A stretch of 64,000 bases of DNA from Cardinalis cardinalis (lineage: Eukaryota > Chordata > Aves > Passeriformes > Cardinalidae), in assembly GCA_014549065.1 (NCBI GenBank), contig JACDOX010000131.1, forward strand, positions 793,212 to 857,211, read 5' to 3'. Below are positions 54,101 through 56,765 of this stretch, piece by piece. A program made the translations under genes and the position numbers. Below the pieces are notes generated by a model. That model searched no databases, was not told the DNA's origin, and saw only the letters and a program-made list of their open reading frames with translations. Every line of letters begins with the position of its first letter. The first letter of the stretch is position 1.

Positions 54101-55782
54101 CAGAGCGGGGCTGACGGATGCTGGGAGCCTGCAGACACCTCTGTGCCCCTGTGGAGANTTGGGTACTTCTGCATTGCTGACACCATGGCACAGTTGCTTG
54201 TTTTGAGCTGTTAAATTTCAAGGANAAGCTCTCCTGCAGGTGATCTGCATGTCAGTGTTCTGGGCTGAATAAGGAGCAGTAAGGTGGGTGTGTGTTGGAT
54301 GTGGAGTGCTCTGTGCATCTCTGGAGGAGTTAATCAATAATACAATAAAACAGGGGTTAATTAATCAATAAATATATAATAAAACAGGGATTACACAGCA
54401 CTGTTANCCCAGGCTGACAGGCAGGGAGGCAGAGGGGGAGAGTCCATCTTCAGCTGTGACACTTCCTGATTAAGAAGCTGTTGAATTCTTAGAAAAAAAA
54501 AAAAAGGNATTTACTTTTGTTTCAAAACACAAGCTCAGCATTTTCATTTCAGCACAGGAAGCTTTCTAGCTCGTGGTAGCTTTCATTTTTCCTTTTCTTC
54601 CTGTTTTCTGGTGCTTGGACTGTTTGAAGCCCTCATTTCAGTCCAGGTGTTGCTGGCAAGTGGGAATTTCCCAGGGAGCAAAAGGTGAATCCATGGGAAG
54701 GGTGTGGATCTGCAGGCAGCTGTTCCAAATGCTGTTTCACAGCTGGAGCTGCCTTGGGCTGGGCTCTTGGGTACTGCTGAGGACACATCCCTCAGCTCCT
54801 CAGTCACACCCAGCCCTTGGTGGTGCAGGAGTTTGGCTGTTCCAGCTCTGAGGTCAGGAGTGGGGAGGGCTGACCCAGAACAGAGACTGGACAGGGCTAG
54901 AGAATAAAGCAGGGATTTATCAGGAGGCCTCAATGGACACACCTTGGGCAGCACAAGAGCCCAGCCAGGGCTGCACCCAAGATGAACCAAAATGGCCCCA
55001 AAATGCACCAGCGGGCACGGGGTCTGTCCCTGGGATCAGCTCTGCTCCATTTGCACCTTGCAGTTCATTGTCCCATCCCAGCTTTAGCCCCTGCAGTCCC
55101 ANCCTGCTTGTTTTTCTCTCTTCAGTCCATTTTATTTATGTTCTTGGGCTGAGATTTGGATCATTTGTCCTTGGTGCCCAGCTGGAGCAGGAATTGTTTT
55201 GTCTCCCTGCTCTGTGCACAGAGCTCACCATCCCCTGATATGAAGCTCAGACCCTCACACTAAAGCAGCACAGAACCTGAAAAATGGAAAAGCTCCAATG
55301 TGAGGCATCAGCTGTGCACCCTGGCCTGTGTTATAAACCACATCTGTGGGGTTCAGCCAGGCTGGTGGGGAAATAACCTTTGGGGCTGGATCNGCTGTGG
55401 ATACCTGCACAACTCCTGGAAGCAGGGAGGGCTGGAGTCCCAGGGAGGAGGGGTAGGAGCTGGATGTGCAGGTGATCCCCTGGAGCAGGAAAGGGCTCCT
55501 TGACTTTGAGCCATGTTCTCCTAAAANGTGGCCATAACCCTCTGACTGACAAGAATTGTTCCCTTCTGCACCACGAGTTGTAATTTTATACAGAGGATCT
55601 GATTCTGGGCTTTCTTGGTAATTAGATTGTAAATGAGTTTTTAATGATTTCATTTTTTTTTTTTCTCATTCTTTCAGGAATTGAGTGATAAAAGGAGAAA
55701 TGTGGTGGTGAATCTCACCCAGGATGTGGGTCACCTCAAGAAGCTGCTGGTGTCAGTAAGCCANATGCTGTCAAAGGGATGA
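2589..55782 (+). CDS. KTN1: kinectin 1, 42 coding exons (spliced gene model)
   Basis: Kinectin is an integral ER-membrane protein with a short N-terminal anchor and a very long coiled-coil rod; known roles in the family are kinesin binding, ER positioning and anchoring of translation elongation factor complexes. Joining the 42 exons listed separately gives an uninterrupted 4068-nt ORF of 1355 residues plus TGA, close to the family length. Residues 7-29 form one hydrophobic segment, lysine clusters follow (54-65 and two later), and residues from about 320 onward are heptad-rich coiled coil. Every junction keeps frame. All introns are GT-AG except one GC-AG (20716-20982). The protein matches vertebrate KTN1 as I remember it, exon by exon. 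Residues 572-1035 are seven tandem ~66-residue repeats, each made by three exons. The start was chosen because the context is good (A at -3, G at +4) and MEFYES begins the known protein. Odd points are the shortened C-terminus and a competing donor in exon 42. Confidence 0.95.
3112..4721 (+). other. KTN1 intron 1 of the coding region
   Basis: GT at 3112 and AG at 4721 bound the intron. A canonical AATAAA occurs at 3541-3546. Nothing else is recognisable, and the ORFs in it have no family signature. Confidence 0.8.
4722..4859 (+). CDS. KTN1: KTN1 coding exon 2 (138 nt, residues 175-220)
   Basis: The exon enters at phase 1 after GTTGCAG and begins DDQDSKTDSVVSPAKKQEP. It continues through a lysine-rich low-complexity linker ending KKQKVDN and leaves at phase 1 with AATG|GTAAGA. 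Length is a multiple of three and both ends share phase, so skipping it would keep frame. Confidence 0.92.
4860..7161 (+). other. KTN1 intron 2
   Basis: This 2.3-kb intron contains no recognised gene or clear transposon. It is AT-rich from about 6900 to 7140, next to the following exon, and ends TTATGATTACAG. Confidence 0.75.
7162..7329 (+). CDS. KTN1: KTN1 coding exon 3 (168 nt, residues 221-276)
   Basis: The exon encodes VLVDEPLIQATTYIPLMDNS, a stretch strongly conserved in kinectins, followed by a lysine-rich segment ending NETDK. Entry and exit are both phase 1 (donor AAAG|GTAAGA), so it could also be skipped in frame. Confidence 0.93.
7330..9547 (+). other. KTN1 intron 3
   Basis: The intron spans 2.2 kb. 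No gene or confidently identifiable transposon was seen; scattered single Ns only. Confidence 0.75.
9548..9678 (+). CDS. KTN1: KTN1 coding exon 4 (131 nt, residues 277-320)
   Basis: The exon enters at phase 1 after GTTGCAG. It encodes ENAEVKFKDFVTSMKNMIFS and then EDEARCVVEVLKEKSGAIHD, the folded-looking segment that precedes the rod in kinectin. It leaves at phase 0 with AAAAG|GTGAAT. From here to the C-terminus the protein is essentially coiled coil. Confidence 0.94.
10138..10350 (-). mobile_element. CR1 LINE 3' fragment
   Basis: The + strand reads as the reverse complement of a CR1 tail. It shows CAGGTTTGGAAGGGACTCCA, then GGTCCAGCCTCC, CTCAGGCCTTTATCCAGGCTGG and CTCTGGGCAACCTGTGCCAG. It is non-coding and diverged. 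Confidence 0.72.
10375..10670 (-). mobile_element. CR1 LINE 3' fragment, second subfamily
   Basis: The + strand shows CCAGTCCAATCCCCTGGCCA, GGGTCACCTGGAGCAGGTGA, CCCTGGGCAGCTGTTCCAGG and an ending GCCATTGCTCCTGGTCCTGT. These are reverse-complement CR1 signatures of a different subfamily from the adjoining copy. Several Ns fall inside it. Confidence 0.72.
10815..10995 (-). mobile_element. Degraded CR1 LINE fragment
   Basis: GGGCTGGGAGGGGCTTCAGG, CAGTCCAACTGGCTGCTCAG and CTCAGGGATTTGTCCAGTTG follow CR1 tail order in reverse complement, with heavy divergence. Confidence 0.58.
11283..11425 (-). mobile_element. CR1 LINE fragment
   Basis: GTCCAAGTAGTCCAACCTTC, ACAGGCTGCTCAGGGCTTTA and TCCAGTCTGGGCTTGGAACC resemble the reverse complement of a CR1 tail. 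The proximal end is truncated. Confidence 0.62.
11690..11760 (+). mobile_element. Short CR1 3' end, plus orientation
   Basis: GAGCTGGACCAGCTGATCTT then GGAAGTCCTTCCAACC resembles the terminal bases of CR1 in forward orientation. It is only about 70 bp and diverged, so the call is tentative. Confidence 0.42.
12073..12189 (+). CDS. KTN1: KTN1 coding exon 5 (117 nt, residues 321-359)
   Basis: The exon lies between CTGCTGCAG and CCCAG|GTAAAT, phase 0 at both ends. It begins ASKAETAAALHQLQDKEKML and ends EQCKQLSQ. The regular a/d hydrophobics mark the start of the continuous coiled coil. Confidence 0.94.
14620..15340 (-). mobile_element. Possible LTR-type interspersed repeat
   Basis: An AT-rich block surrounds the polypurine minisatellite. 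Its general texture recalls a bird LTR family lying on the minus strand, based on memory only. No second copy occurs in this window, so identity and edges are uncertain. Confidence 0.33.
14841..15036 (+). repeat. Polypurine minisatellite (GAAGGAAGGAAGAAG type)
   Basis: About seven imperfect units of 27-30 bp made of GAAG, GGAAG and GGTGAAG blocks give nearly uninterrupted purine for about 195 bp. The ORF across it (KKEGRKKK repeated) is a by-product of composition, not a gene. Confidence 0.9.
15366..15991 (-). mobile_element. Solo-LTR-like retroelement, minus orientation
   Basis: This block matches a second copy at about 63470 to the window end. Shared stretches include AGGTTGTTTATTTT, TACTCTAAACCAATC and CACACCCAGAT. 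On the minus strand it starts TGTTAGGACCC, contains TATAAAGA (TATAAAAA in the other copy), and about 85 bp later AAATAAAC as a candidate poly(A) signal, which is normal LTR order. No coding part is seen. No clear target-site duplication is visible, so the exact edges are inferred. Ns are dense inside it. Confidence 0.7.
15984..15991 (+). promoter_or_regulatory. Candidate branch point for exon 6
   Basis: CTAAC at 15986-15990 fits the yUnAy branch-point consensus, with the branch A at 15989, 38 nt before the exon. It is followed by the pyrimidine-rich TTTCCCTTTCGCTGTCCCTC and CCCCAG. It coincides with the inferred terminal bases of the LTR. Confidence 0.45.
16027..16167 (+). CDS. KTN1: KTN1 coding exon 6 (141 nt, residues 360-406)
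   Basis: The acceptor is CCACCCCAG and the donor AAG|GTAAGT, phase 0 at both ends. It encodes ELVAEKERSGLLTAKMRERI and then NALEKEHGTFQSKIHVSYQE, a well conserved kinectin stretch. It is more GC-rich and CpG-rich (AAGATGCGCGAGCGCATCAA) than neighbouring exons. A retroelement edge lies just upstream. Confidence 0.94.
16168..18043 (+). other. KTN1 intron 6
   Basis: The intron spans 1.9 kb. No gene or clear repeat seen. Confidence 0.75.
18044..18150 (+). CDS. KTN1: KTN1 coding exon 7 (107 nt, residues 407-442)
   Basis: The acceptor is TTCCCCATCAG. It encodes FQQLREQMEAEISHLKQENG and then ILRDAVSTSTNQMES and ends mid-codon (AA|GTATGT, phase 2). It must be spliced together with exon 8 to keep frame. 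Confidence 0.94.
18151..19458 (+). other. KTN1 intron 7
   Basis: The intron spans 1.3 kb and is non-coding. It ends in a short TTTG run directly before the acceptor. Confidence 0.75.
19459..19591 (+). CDS. KTN1: KTN1 coding exon 8 (133 nt, residues 442-486)
   Basis: The acceptor is GTTTGTTTGCAG. It completes a lysine codon, then encodes QSAELNKLRQDYARLMNELG and EKSSKLQQEELQKKNAEQAV, ending AQLK|GTGCCT at phase 0. Identity with vertebrate kinectin is very high. Confidence 0.94.
19592..20627 (+). other. KTN1 intron 8
   Basis: The intron spans 1.0 kb. An AT-rich tract with a partial direct repeat lies at 19920-20055; nothing else identified. Confidence 0.75.
19920..20055. repeat. AT-rich imperfect direct repeat
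   Basis: TTTTAAAATAAATATACTTT near 19942 recurs as TTTTAAAAATAAATATACTT near 20021. Each is followed by a similar AGTTAAA tract. The intervening bases are almost entirely A and T. Confidence 0.7.
20628..20715 (+). CDS. KTN1: KTN1 coding exon 9 (88 nt, residues 487-516)
   Basis: It encodes VQQQEAERRWEEIQAYLRKR and TAEHEAAQQ after acceptor AATGTGAAG. The only in-frame exit is CAAG|GCAAGT, a GC donor at 20716, phase 1. The nearby GT (20720) would shift frame and meet a stop at once. Joined to exon 10 it restores D in AAQQDVQNK. Confidence 0.92.
20716..20982 (+). other. GC-AG intron 9
   Basis: The 5' splice site is AAG|GCAAGT and the 3' site is TTTCTGCTACAG. GC donors are a minor but normal class spliced by the major spliceosome, and the flanking match to U1 is otherwise perfect, as is usual for them. 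Confidence 0.88.
20983..21149 (+). CDS. KTN1: KTN1 coding exon 10 (167 nt, residues 516-571)
   Basis: It encodes VQNKLVAKDNEIQSLHSKLT, DTMVSKQQLEQRMLQLLEAE and ends DSMQMQVQ|GTAGTA at phase 0. A second GT six bases earlier (CAG|GTGCAG) would remove VQ in frame. The longer form matches the family. Confidence 0.93.
21150..21735 (+). other. KTN1 intron 10
   Basis: The intron spans 0.6 kb. No gene or recognised repeat. Confidence 0.75.
21736..21804 (+). CDS. KTN1: KTN1 coding exon 11: module 1, 69-nt exon
   Basis: It encodes ELIEQNDALNAQLQKFHSQM plus AAQ (residues 572-594). Both ends are phase 0 (ACAAG / CCAG|GTACAG). It is the first of seven 69-type exons that open each rod module. Confidence 0.93.
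23057..23153. repeat. 13-bp polypyrimidine tandem repeat
   Basis: Units of CCCTTTTCCCCTT repeat about seven times without a purine and run directly into the gap. The true array is probably longer than shown. Confidence 0.92.
23154..23678. other. Assembly gap (525 N)
   Basis: Uninterrupted Ns begin inside the polypyrimidine array. The ORFs across it are artefacts. Confidence 0.99.
23972..24009 (+). CDS. KTN1: KTN1 coding exon 12: module 1, 38-nt exon
   Basis: It encodes TSASVLAEELHK plus two bases of a valine codon (residues 595-607). Acceptor CTCCTGCAG, donor GT|GTGAGC, phase 2. Identity to kinectin is essentially complete despite its size. Confidence 0.93.
24010..24580 (+). other. KTN1 intron 12
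   Basis: This intron of 571 bp holds no recognised feature. Confidence 0.75.
24581..24671 (+). CDS. KTN1: KTN1 coding exon 13: module 1, 91-nt exon
   Basis: It encodes IAEKDKQIKQMEDSLGNERA and NLTSKEEELK (residues 607-637). It enters at phase 2 and exits at phase 0 (AAG|GTACAA). It carries the EKD-K-I-x3-E-x-L core shared by all seven 91-nt exons. Confidence 0.94.
24936..25004 (+). CDS. KTN1: KTN1 coding exon 14: module 2, 69-nt exon
   Basis: It encodes VLQNMNLSLKSEVQKLQALT plus NEQ (residues 638-660), phase 0 at both ends. The EVQKLQ-L-EQ ending recurs in module 3. Confidence 0.94.
25005..25725 (+). other. KTN1 intron 14
   Basis: This intron of 721 bp holds no recognised feature. Confidence 0.75.
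25726..25763 (+). CDS. KTN1: KTN1 coding exon 15: module 2, 38-nt exon
   Basis: It encodes AAAAHELERMQK plus two bases of a serine codon (residues 661-673). Acceptor TAATCTAG, donor AAAAG|GTAAAT, phase 2. The following intron is only 116 bp. Confidence 0.92.
25880..25970 (+). CDS. KTN1: KTN1 coding exon 16: module 2, 91-nt exon
   Basis: It encodes IHIKDDKIRTLEDQLREELA and QISNTKEEFK (residues 673-703). Acceptor CTGTCTCAG, donor AAG|GTAAGA, phase 2 in and 0 out. Confidence 0.94.
25971..28156 (+). other. KTN1 intron 16
   Basis: The intron spans 2.2 kb. No gene or clear repeat; single Ns only. Confidence 0.75.
28157..28225 (+). CDS. KTN1: KTN1 coding exon 17: module 3, 69-nt exon
   Basis: It encodes VLKDQNTALQAEVQKLQTLL plus SEQ (residues 704-726), phase 0 at both ends. 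It is very similar to exon 14, as expected for neighbouring duplicated modules. Confidence 0.94.
28226..29284 (+). other. KTN1 intron 17
   Basis: The intron spans 1.1 kb. GC-rich around 28740-28880; no supported gene. Confidence 0.75.
29285..29319 (+). CDS. KTN1: KTN1 coding exon 18: module 3, 35-nt exon
   Basis: It encodes TNKDLIEQMEK plus two bases of a serine codon (residues 727-738). It is one codon shorter than the equivalent exon of every other module, making module 3 65 residues. Donor AAAAG|GTAAGA; the next intron is 128 bp. Confidence 0.93.
29448..29538 (+). CDS. KTN1: KTN1 coding exon 19: module 3, 91-nt exon
   Basis: It encodes MRERDDKIKTVEELLEAGLI and QVATKEEELK (residues 738-768), phase 2 in and 0 out. 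DKIKTVEELLEA is almost repeated in module 4 as GKIKSVEELLQA. Confidence 0.94.
29539..30905 (+). other. KTN1 intron 19
   Basis: The intron spans 1.4 kb. A short CR1 fragment lies at 30225-30330; nothing else recognised. Confidence 0.75.
30225..30330 (-). mobile_element. CR1 LINE fragment
   Basis: GATCAAGTCCAACCATCCCC, AGCACTGCCAAACC and ATCCCTCCAGGGATTG match the reverse complement of a CR1 tail. Both ends are truncated. Confidence 0.58.
30906..30974 (+). CDS. KTN1: KTN1 coding exon 20: module 4, 69-nt exon
   Basis: It encodes ALRTENSSLRKELQSLQIQQ plus SEQ (residues 769-791), phase 0 at both ends. The acceptor CTTTCAAAG has a weak tail but is in frame. Confidence 0.93.
30975..32251 (+). other. 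KTN1 intron 20, carries a forward CR1
   Basis: The intron spans 1.3 kb, about a third of it a CR1 copy in the gene's own orientation. The minus-strand ORF over 31007-31726 is repeat-derived. Confidence 0.78.
31195..31630 (+). mobile_element. CR1 LINE 3' end, plus orientation
   Basis: It shows GGGGGTGCTCAGCCTGGAGA, TACAGGCTGGATATCAGGAA, GGAATGGCTGCCCAGGGAGG and GGTTGGACTCCATGATCTTC. It ends in the short imperfect repeat GTGATTCTGTGAATTCTGTG typical of CR1 tails. It is 5' truncated, as nearly all CR1 copies are, with no intact ORF. Confidence 0.86.
32252..32289 (+). CDS. KTN1: KTN1 coding exon 21: module 4, 38-nt exon
   Basis: It encodes VSFQSLVEELQK plus two bases of valine (residues 792-804). 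Acceptor TTTTCACAG, donor AAAGT|GTAAGT, phase 2. Confidence 0.94.
32290..32917 (+). other. KTN1 intron 21
   Basis: This intron of 628 bp holds no recognised feature. Confidence 0.75.
32918..33008 (+). CDS. KTN1: KTN1 coding exon 22: module 4, 91-nt exon
   Basis: It encodes IHEKDGKIKSVEELLQAEIL and KVASKEKTVQ (residues 804-834), phase 2 in and 0 out. The next intron is only 162 bp. Confidence 0.95.
33171..33239 (+). CDS. KTN1: KTN1 coding exon 23: module 5, 69-nt exon
   Basis: It encodes ALTQEIEALKEEVGNSQLEM plus EKQ (residues 835-857), phase 0 at both ends. The acceptor is CATTGAAAAG, lacking the usual pyrimidine at -3. Confidence 0.93.
33240..34764 (+). other. KTN1 intron 23
   Basis: The intron spans 1.5 kb. 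No gene or identified repeat. Confidence 0.75.
34765..34802 (+). CDS. KTN1: KTN1 coding exon 24: module 5, 38-nt exon
   Basis: It encodes VTITSQVKELQT plus two bases of leucine (residues 858-870). Acceptor TTCTTTAG, donor CT|GTAAGT, phase 2. Confidence 0.94.
34803..35259 (+). other. KTN1 intron 24
   Basis: This intron of 457 bp holds no recognised feature. Confidence 0.75.
35260..35350 (+). CDS. KTN1: KTN1 coding exon 25: module 5, 91-nt exon
   Basis: It encodes LKGKEKQVKTMEALLEEKEK and EIVKKGECLQ (residues 870-900), phase 2 in and 0 out. The next intron is just 103 bp. Confidence 0.94.
35454..35531 (+). CDS. KTN1: KTN1 coding exon 26: module 6, 78-nt exon
   Basis: It encodes GQKDTIAQLTSKVQELEQQN and LQQLQQ (residues 901-926), phase 0 at both ends. 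It is three codons longer than the other module-opening exons, through an extra glutamine-rich LQQ-type triplet near its end. Confidence 0.92.
35532..36399 (+). other. KTN1 intron 26
   Basis: This intron of 868 bp holds no gene or recognised repeat. Confidence 0.75.
36400..36437 (+). CDS. KTN1: KTN1 coding exon 27: module 6, 38-nt exon
   Basis: It encodes VPAASQVQDVEN plus two bases of leucine (residues 927-939). Acceptor CTTTTTCAG, donor CCT|GTGAGT, phase 2. Confidence 0.93.
36438..37108 (+). other. KTN1 intron 27
   Basis: This intron of 671 bp holds no recognised feature. Confidence 0.75.
37109..37199 (+). CDS. KTN1: KTN1 coding exon 28: module 6, 91-nt exon
   Basis: It encodes LKGEEEKMKKLKALVEEKER and EIANQVKQLQ (residues 939-969), phase 2 in and 0 out. 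It resembles exon 25 most closely (LKGKE versus LKGEE, EEKEKEI versus EEKEREI). Confidence 0.94.
37222..37310. repeat. TA-rich tract filling a 125-bp intron
   Basis: TATATCTCTATATATATACA and similar TATA/TATC runs occupy most of the intron 37200-37324 between exons 28 and 29. Confidence 0.85.
37325..37393 (+). CDS. KTN1: KTN1 coding exon 29: module 7, 69-nt exon
   Basis: It encodes DVQKENESFKAQIQELKQEN plus CKQ (residues 970-992), phase 0 at both ends (TTTCAACAG / AACAG|GTACAG). Confidence 0.94.
37394..37746 (+). other. KTN1 intron 29
   Basis: This intron of 353 bp holds no recognised feature. Confidence 0.75.
37747..37784 (+). CDS. KTN1: KTN1 coding exon 30: module 7, 38-nt exon
   Basis: It encodes ASLAVQSEELLQ plus two bases of valine (residues 993-1005). 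Acceptor CTTTGTAG, donor AAGT|GTGAGT, phase 2. Confidence 0.93.
37785..38705 (+). other. KTN1 intron 30
   Basis: This intron of 921 bp holds no gene or recognised repeat. Confidence 0.75.
38706..38796 (+). CDS. KTN1: KTN1 coding exon 31: module 7, 91-nt exon
   Basis: It encodes VAGKEKEIANLQSELASQRN and AFEQQRKKNN (residues 1005-1035), phase 2 in and 0 out. The shared core has decayed to GKEKEIANLQSEL. This exon closes the modular array. Confidence 0.94.
38797..40707 (+). other. KTN1 intron 31
   Basis: The intron spans 1.9 kb. No gene. A small CpG-bearing patch (GAAATCGGCGCCGGGGTTCG, near 40220) stands out in otherwise CpG-poor sequence. Confidence 0.75.
40708..40794 (+). CDS. KTN1: KTN1 coding exon 32 (87 nt, residues 1036-1064)
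   Basis: It encodes DLREKNWEAMEALASTEKLL and QDKVNKTAK, one of the most conserved kinectin blocks. Phase 0 at both ends. The donor AAG|GTTGTA is weak; a second GT three bases on (GTT|GTAATG) would add one valine without frame change. Confidence 0.92.
40795..42558 (+). other. KTN1 intron 32
   Basis: The intron spans 1.8 kb. No gene or recognised repeat. Confidence 0.75.
42559..42648 (+). CDS. KTN1: KTN1 coding exon 33 (90 nt, residues 1065-1094)
   Basis: It encodes EKQQHLEAAEVETRRLLQKL and FPKVSLPSNM. LFPKVS-PSN is a conserved non-heptad interruption, suggesting a break or hinge in the rod. Phase 0 at both ends, donor ATG|GTAAGA. Confidence 0.94.
42649..43666 (+). other. KTN1 intron 33
   Basis: The intron spans 1.0 kb. 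No recognised feature. Confidence 0.75.
43667..43747 (+). CDS. KTN1: KTN1 coding exon 34 (81 nt, residues 1095-1121)
   Basis: It encodes SHSEWICGFEKMAKEYLREA and SGSEDVK, continuing the non-coiled interruption (EW-x2-GFE-K) before the rod resumes. Phase 0 at both ends. Confidence 0.94.
43748..44325 (+). other. KTN1 intron 34
   Basis: This intron of 578 bp holds a CR1 fragment at 43905-44040; nothing else recognised. Confidence 0.75.
43905..44040 (-). mobile_element. CR1 LINE fragment
   Basis: AGACCAGGTTCTTCAAGCCT, TATCCAGCCTGACCTTGAAC and TCTCTGGGCAACCTGCTGTT are reverse-complement CR1 signatures. Confidence 0.72.
44326..44415 (+). CDS. KTN1: KTN1 coding exon 35 (90 nt, residues 1122-1151)
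   Basis: It encodes AMEQKLKEAEEMHILLQLEC and EKYKSVLAET, phase 0 at both ends (GCCAG / ACA|GTAAGT). The following intron of 83 bp is the shortest in the gene. Confidence 0.95.
44499..44591 (+). CDS. KTN1: KTN1 coding exon 36 (93 nt, residues 1152-1182)
   Basis: It encodes EGILQRLQRSVEEEESKWKI and KVEESQKELKQ, phase 0 at both ends. EGIL-x-LQ-SVE-EE-x-W is shared with the related ribosome-binding protein family, but the whole chain fits kinectin. Confidence 0.95.
44990..45145 (-). mobile_element. CR1 LINE 3' end
   Basis: TGGTTTGGGTTGGAAGGACC, AAAGCTCATCCAGTTCCACC, CCTGCCATGGCAGGGACACC and CTGGCCTTGGGCACT are a well preserved CR1 tail in reverse complement. It contains several Ns. Confidence 0.87.
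45955..46110. repeat. Degenerate AT-rich tandem repeat
   Basis: TTTCTACAA-ATATT followed by AGATGATAATT or AGGTAATTTATT recurs three to four times at about 35-45 bp spacing, preceded by ATATTTAG / AAATATT echoes. Confidence 0.72.
46175..46246 (+). CDS. KTN1: KTN1 coding exon 37 (72 nt, residues 1183-1206)
   Basis: It encodes MRSVVTSLQHEVERLKEENK and EVET, phase 0 at both ends (ACTGCAG / ACT|GTAGGT). Confidence 0.92.
46247..46708 (+). other. KTN1 intron 37
   Basis: This intron of 462 bp contains a 20-bp direct duplication (GATGTTTAAATCTG twice near 46518-46555); no gene. Confidence 0.75.
46709..46792 (+). CDS. KTN1: KTN1 coding exon 38 (84 nt, residues 1207-1234)
   Basis: It encodes LKKEREHLESELEKAEIERS and TYVSEVRE, phase 0 at both ends. 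It is exactly 28 codons, or four heptads, like the next two exons. Confidence 0.95.
46991..47074 (+). CDS. KTN1: KTN1 coding exon 39 (84 nt, residues 1235-1262)
   Basis: It encodes LKDLLTELQKKLDDSYSEAV and RQNEELNL, phase 0 at both ends, with leucine at the first position of the exon as in exons 38 and 40. This block is nearly invariant among vertebrate kinectins as I recall them. Confidence 0.95.
47075..49302 (+). other. KTN1 intron 39
   Basis: The intron spans 2.2 kb. No gene or recognised repeat; ORFs on either strand are short and featureless. Confidence 0.75.
49303..49386 (+). CDS. KTN1: KTN1 coding exon 40 (84 nt, residues 1263-1290)
   Basis: It encodes LKTQLNETLSKLKVDQNERE and KVAGDLPK, phase 0 at both ends. 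As a symmetric exon it is a candidate cassette; the corresponding 28-residue block is, from memory, variably included in mammalian kinectin. Confidence 0.94.
49387..50717 (+). other. KTN1 intron 40
   Basis: The intron spans 1.3 kb. A short direct duplication (CTGGCATAAAACAGATTTCC twice) lies at 50529-50583. No gene. Confidence 0.75.
50718..50810 (+). CDS. KTN1: KTN1 coding exon 41 (93 nt, residues 1291-1321)
   Basis: It encodes AQESLAALEREIGKVFGDAN and VIENSDVCTDS, phase 0 at both ends (CTTACAG / TCG|GTGAGT). The coiled coil ends here and an acidic linker begins. Confidence 0.94.
52085..52345 (-). mobile_element. LTR-like repeat family B, copy 1 (partial)
   Basis: AATAAAGCAGGGATTTATTA, CACCTTGGGCAGCACAAGAG and CCCAGCCAGGGCTGCACCCA match the copy at 54860 closely over about 130 bp, then diverge. 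Orientation is assigned from the putative poly(A) signal on the minus strand of the family. Confidence 0.62.
53150..53375 (-). mobile_element. CR1 LINE 3' end
   Basis: CTGGTTTGGGTTGGAAGGGG, AGGACCATCCAGTTCC, CAGCCTGGCCTTGGGCACTT and AGCTGCTCTGGGCACCTGTG are reverse-complement CR1 signatures. Confidence 0.87.
54340..54405. repeat. Imperfect tandem duplication
   Basis: TCAATAATACAATAAAACAG and TCAATAAATATATAATAAAA with the shared tail ACAGGGATTA/ACAGGGGTTA form two copies of about 35 bp. Confidence 0.7.
54860..55285 (-). mobile_element. LTR-like repeat family B, copy 2
   Basis: It matches, in inverted orientation, 59863-60300 over some 420 bp. Shared stretches include CAGGAATTGTTTTGTCTCCC, TGCTCTGTGCACAGAGCTCA and CCAGCCAGGGCTGCACCC. 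No ORF of a mobile element is present. The family looks LTR-like (AATAAA near one end), but that is inference. Confidence 0.72.
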
Positions 55783-55797
55783 GGACACTACAGCCAG
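55678..55797 (+). CDS. KTN1: KTN1 coding exon 42, C-terminus and TGA stop
   Basis: It encodes ELSDKRRNVVVNLTQDVGHL, KKLLVSVSQMLSKG (residues 1322-1355) and the stop TGA at 55780-55782. Bases after the stop still read G-H-Y-S-Q in frame, echoing the HYQVLE end I recall for human kinectin. The original reading frame therefore probably ran on and a stop has arisen. The exon's own donor is CAG|GTGGGT at 55797; a stronger-looking donor, TCA|GTAAGC, lies inside it at 55755. Confidence 0.85.
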
Positions 55798-55964
55798 GTG
55801 GGTGTGGACAGTGACCCCCCAGTTCAGCTGCTGGGAGGGACACTGCTGTGTTATGGTGGGGCTTTGTTCAAATTAACAGCTCTCGTGTCAGAATATGAGA
55901 CTTTTTACAATCAGTGAATTATTCAGGTGGGAAAAGCTGCCTGAGACTGAATGCAGCCTTTCCC

Positions 55965-56330
55965 CAGCTCTGCCAAGGCCAGCACTGACCATGTCCCCAA
56001 GTGCCACATGCAGGGATGGAGATGCCATCACTGCCCTGTTCCAATGCCTGACCCTGGTAACACTTTCAGTGAAGAATCTTTTCCTAATACTCATCCAAAT
56101 TCCACATGAGAATCATAAAAAGCTCCTGGTAGGCACTGGATTTGTTCCTCTCTGGATGCTCCTGTCAATTAGCTGAGACTAATCTTGAGTCCCTCATGTA
56201 GGGAGGTAATTCCACCCCTCCCTGCTCCTTCCTGCAGCAGGTTGCCCCAAGTTTTGTTCTCCCAGAGCCTTTTTTCCTCTTTGACAGCAAAACTGTCTGC
56301 ACTTCATGCTCTGATTGCTTTGGGATGGAG
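55965..56330 (-). mobile_element. CR1 LINE fragment, diverged
   Basis: CATGTCCCCAAGTGCCACAT, AGTGAAGAATCTTTTCCTAA and GCAGGTTGCCCCAAGTTTTG follow the order of a reverse-complement CR1 with an extended 5' portion. Confidence 0.6.
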
Positions 56331-56454
56331 GATATGAAATAACCCACAGCAGTGGCTGGGAGTGTCTGAACACAGCCTGCCATGAGCTCTTAATCAGTTA
56401 CAGACACGTGGACAAGGCTTTGATTTTAATACTCAGCCAGCTTGGAAACCTGGT

Positions 56455-56765
56455 GATTCACAGAATTCACAGAATCACTGGGTTGGAAGAGACCTTCAGG
56501 ATCATCCAGTCCAACCCAGCCCCAGCTCCTCAACTCAGCCCTGGCACCCAGTGCCACATCCAGGCTTGGTTAAACACACCCAGGGATGGGGACTCCACCA
56601 CCTCCCTGGGCAGCCATTCCAGAACTTTCTCACCCTTTCTGTGAAACACTTTTTCCCGATATCCAACCTGTATTTCCCTTTGTGCAGTTGGAGGCTGTGT
56701 CAGTGCTGCTGGAGAAAGAGCCCAGCCCCAGCTGAGCACAGGCACCTTCACCTTTCAGGGAGTTG
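56455..56765 (-). mobile_element. CR1 LINE 3' end
   Basis: It shows CACAGAATCACTGGGTTGGA, GACCTTCAGGATCATCCAGT, CCTGGGCAGCCATTCCAGAA and CTTTTTCCCGATATCCAACC. It is the same subfamily as the forward copy at 31195-31630. Confidence 0.88.

Larger units (their letters stand above)
50811..55677 (+). other. KTN1 intron 41, the longest here (4.9 kb)
   Basis: No gene. It contains two copies of an LTR-like repeat (52085, 54860), one CR1 tail (53150) and a small tandem duplication (54340). The rest is unassigned and rather GC-rich. Confidence 0.77.
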
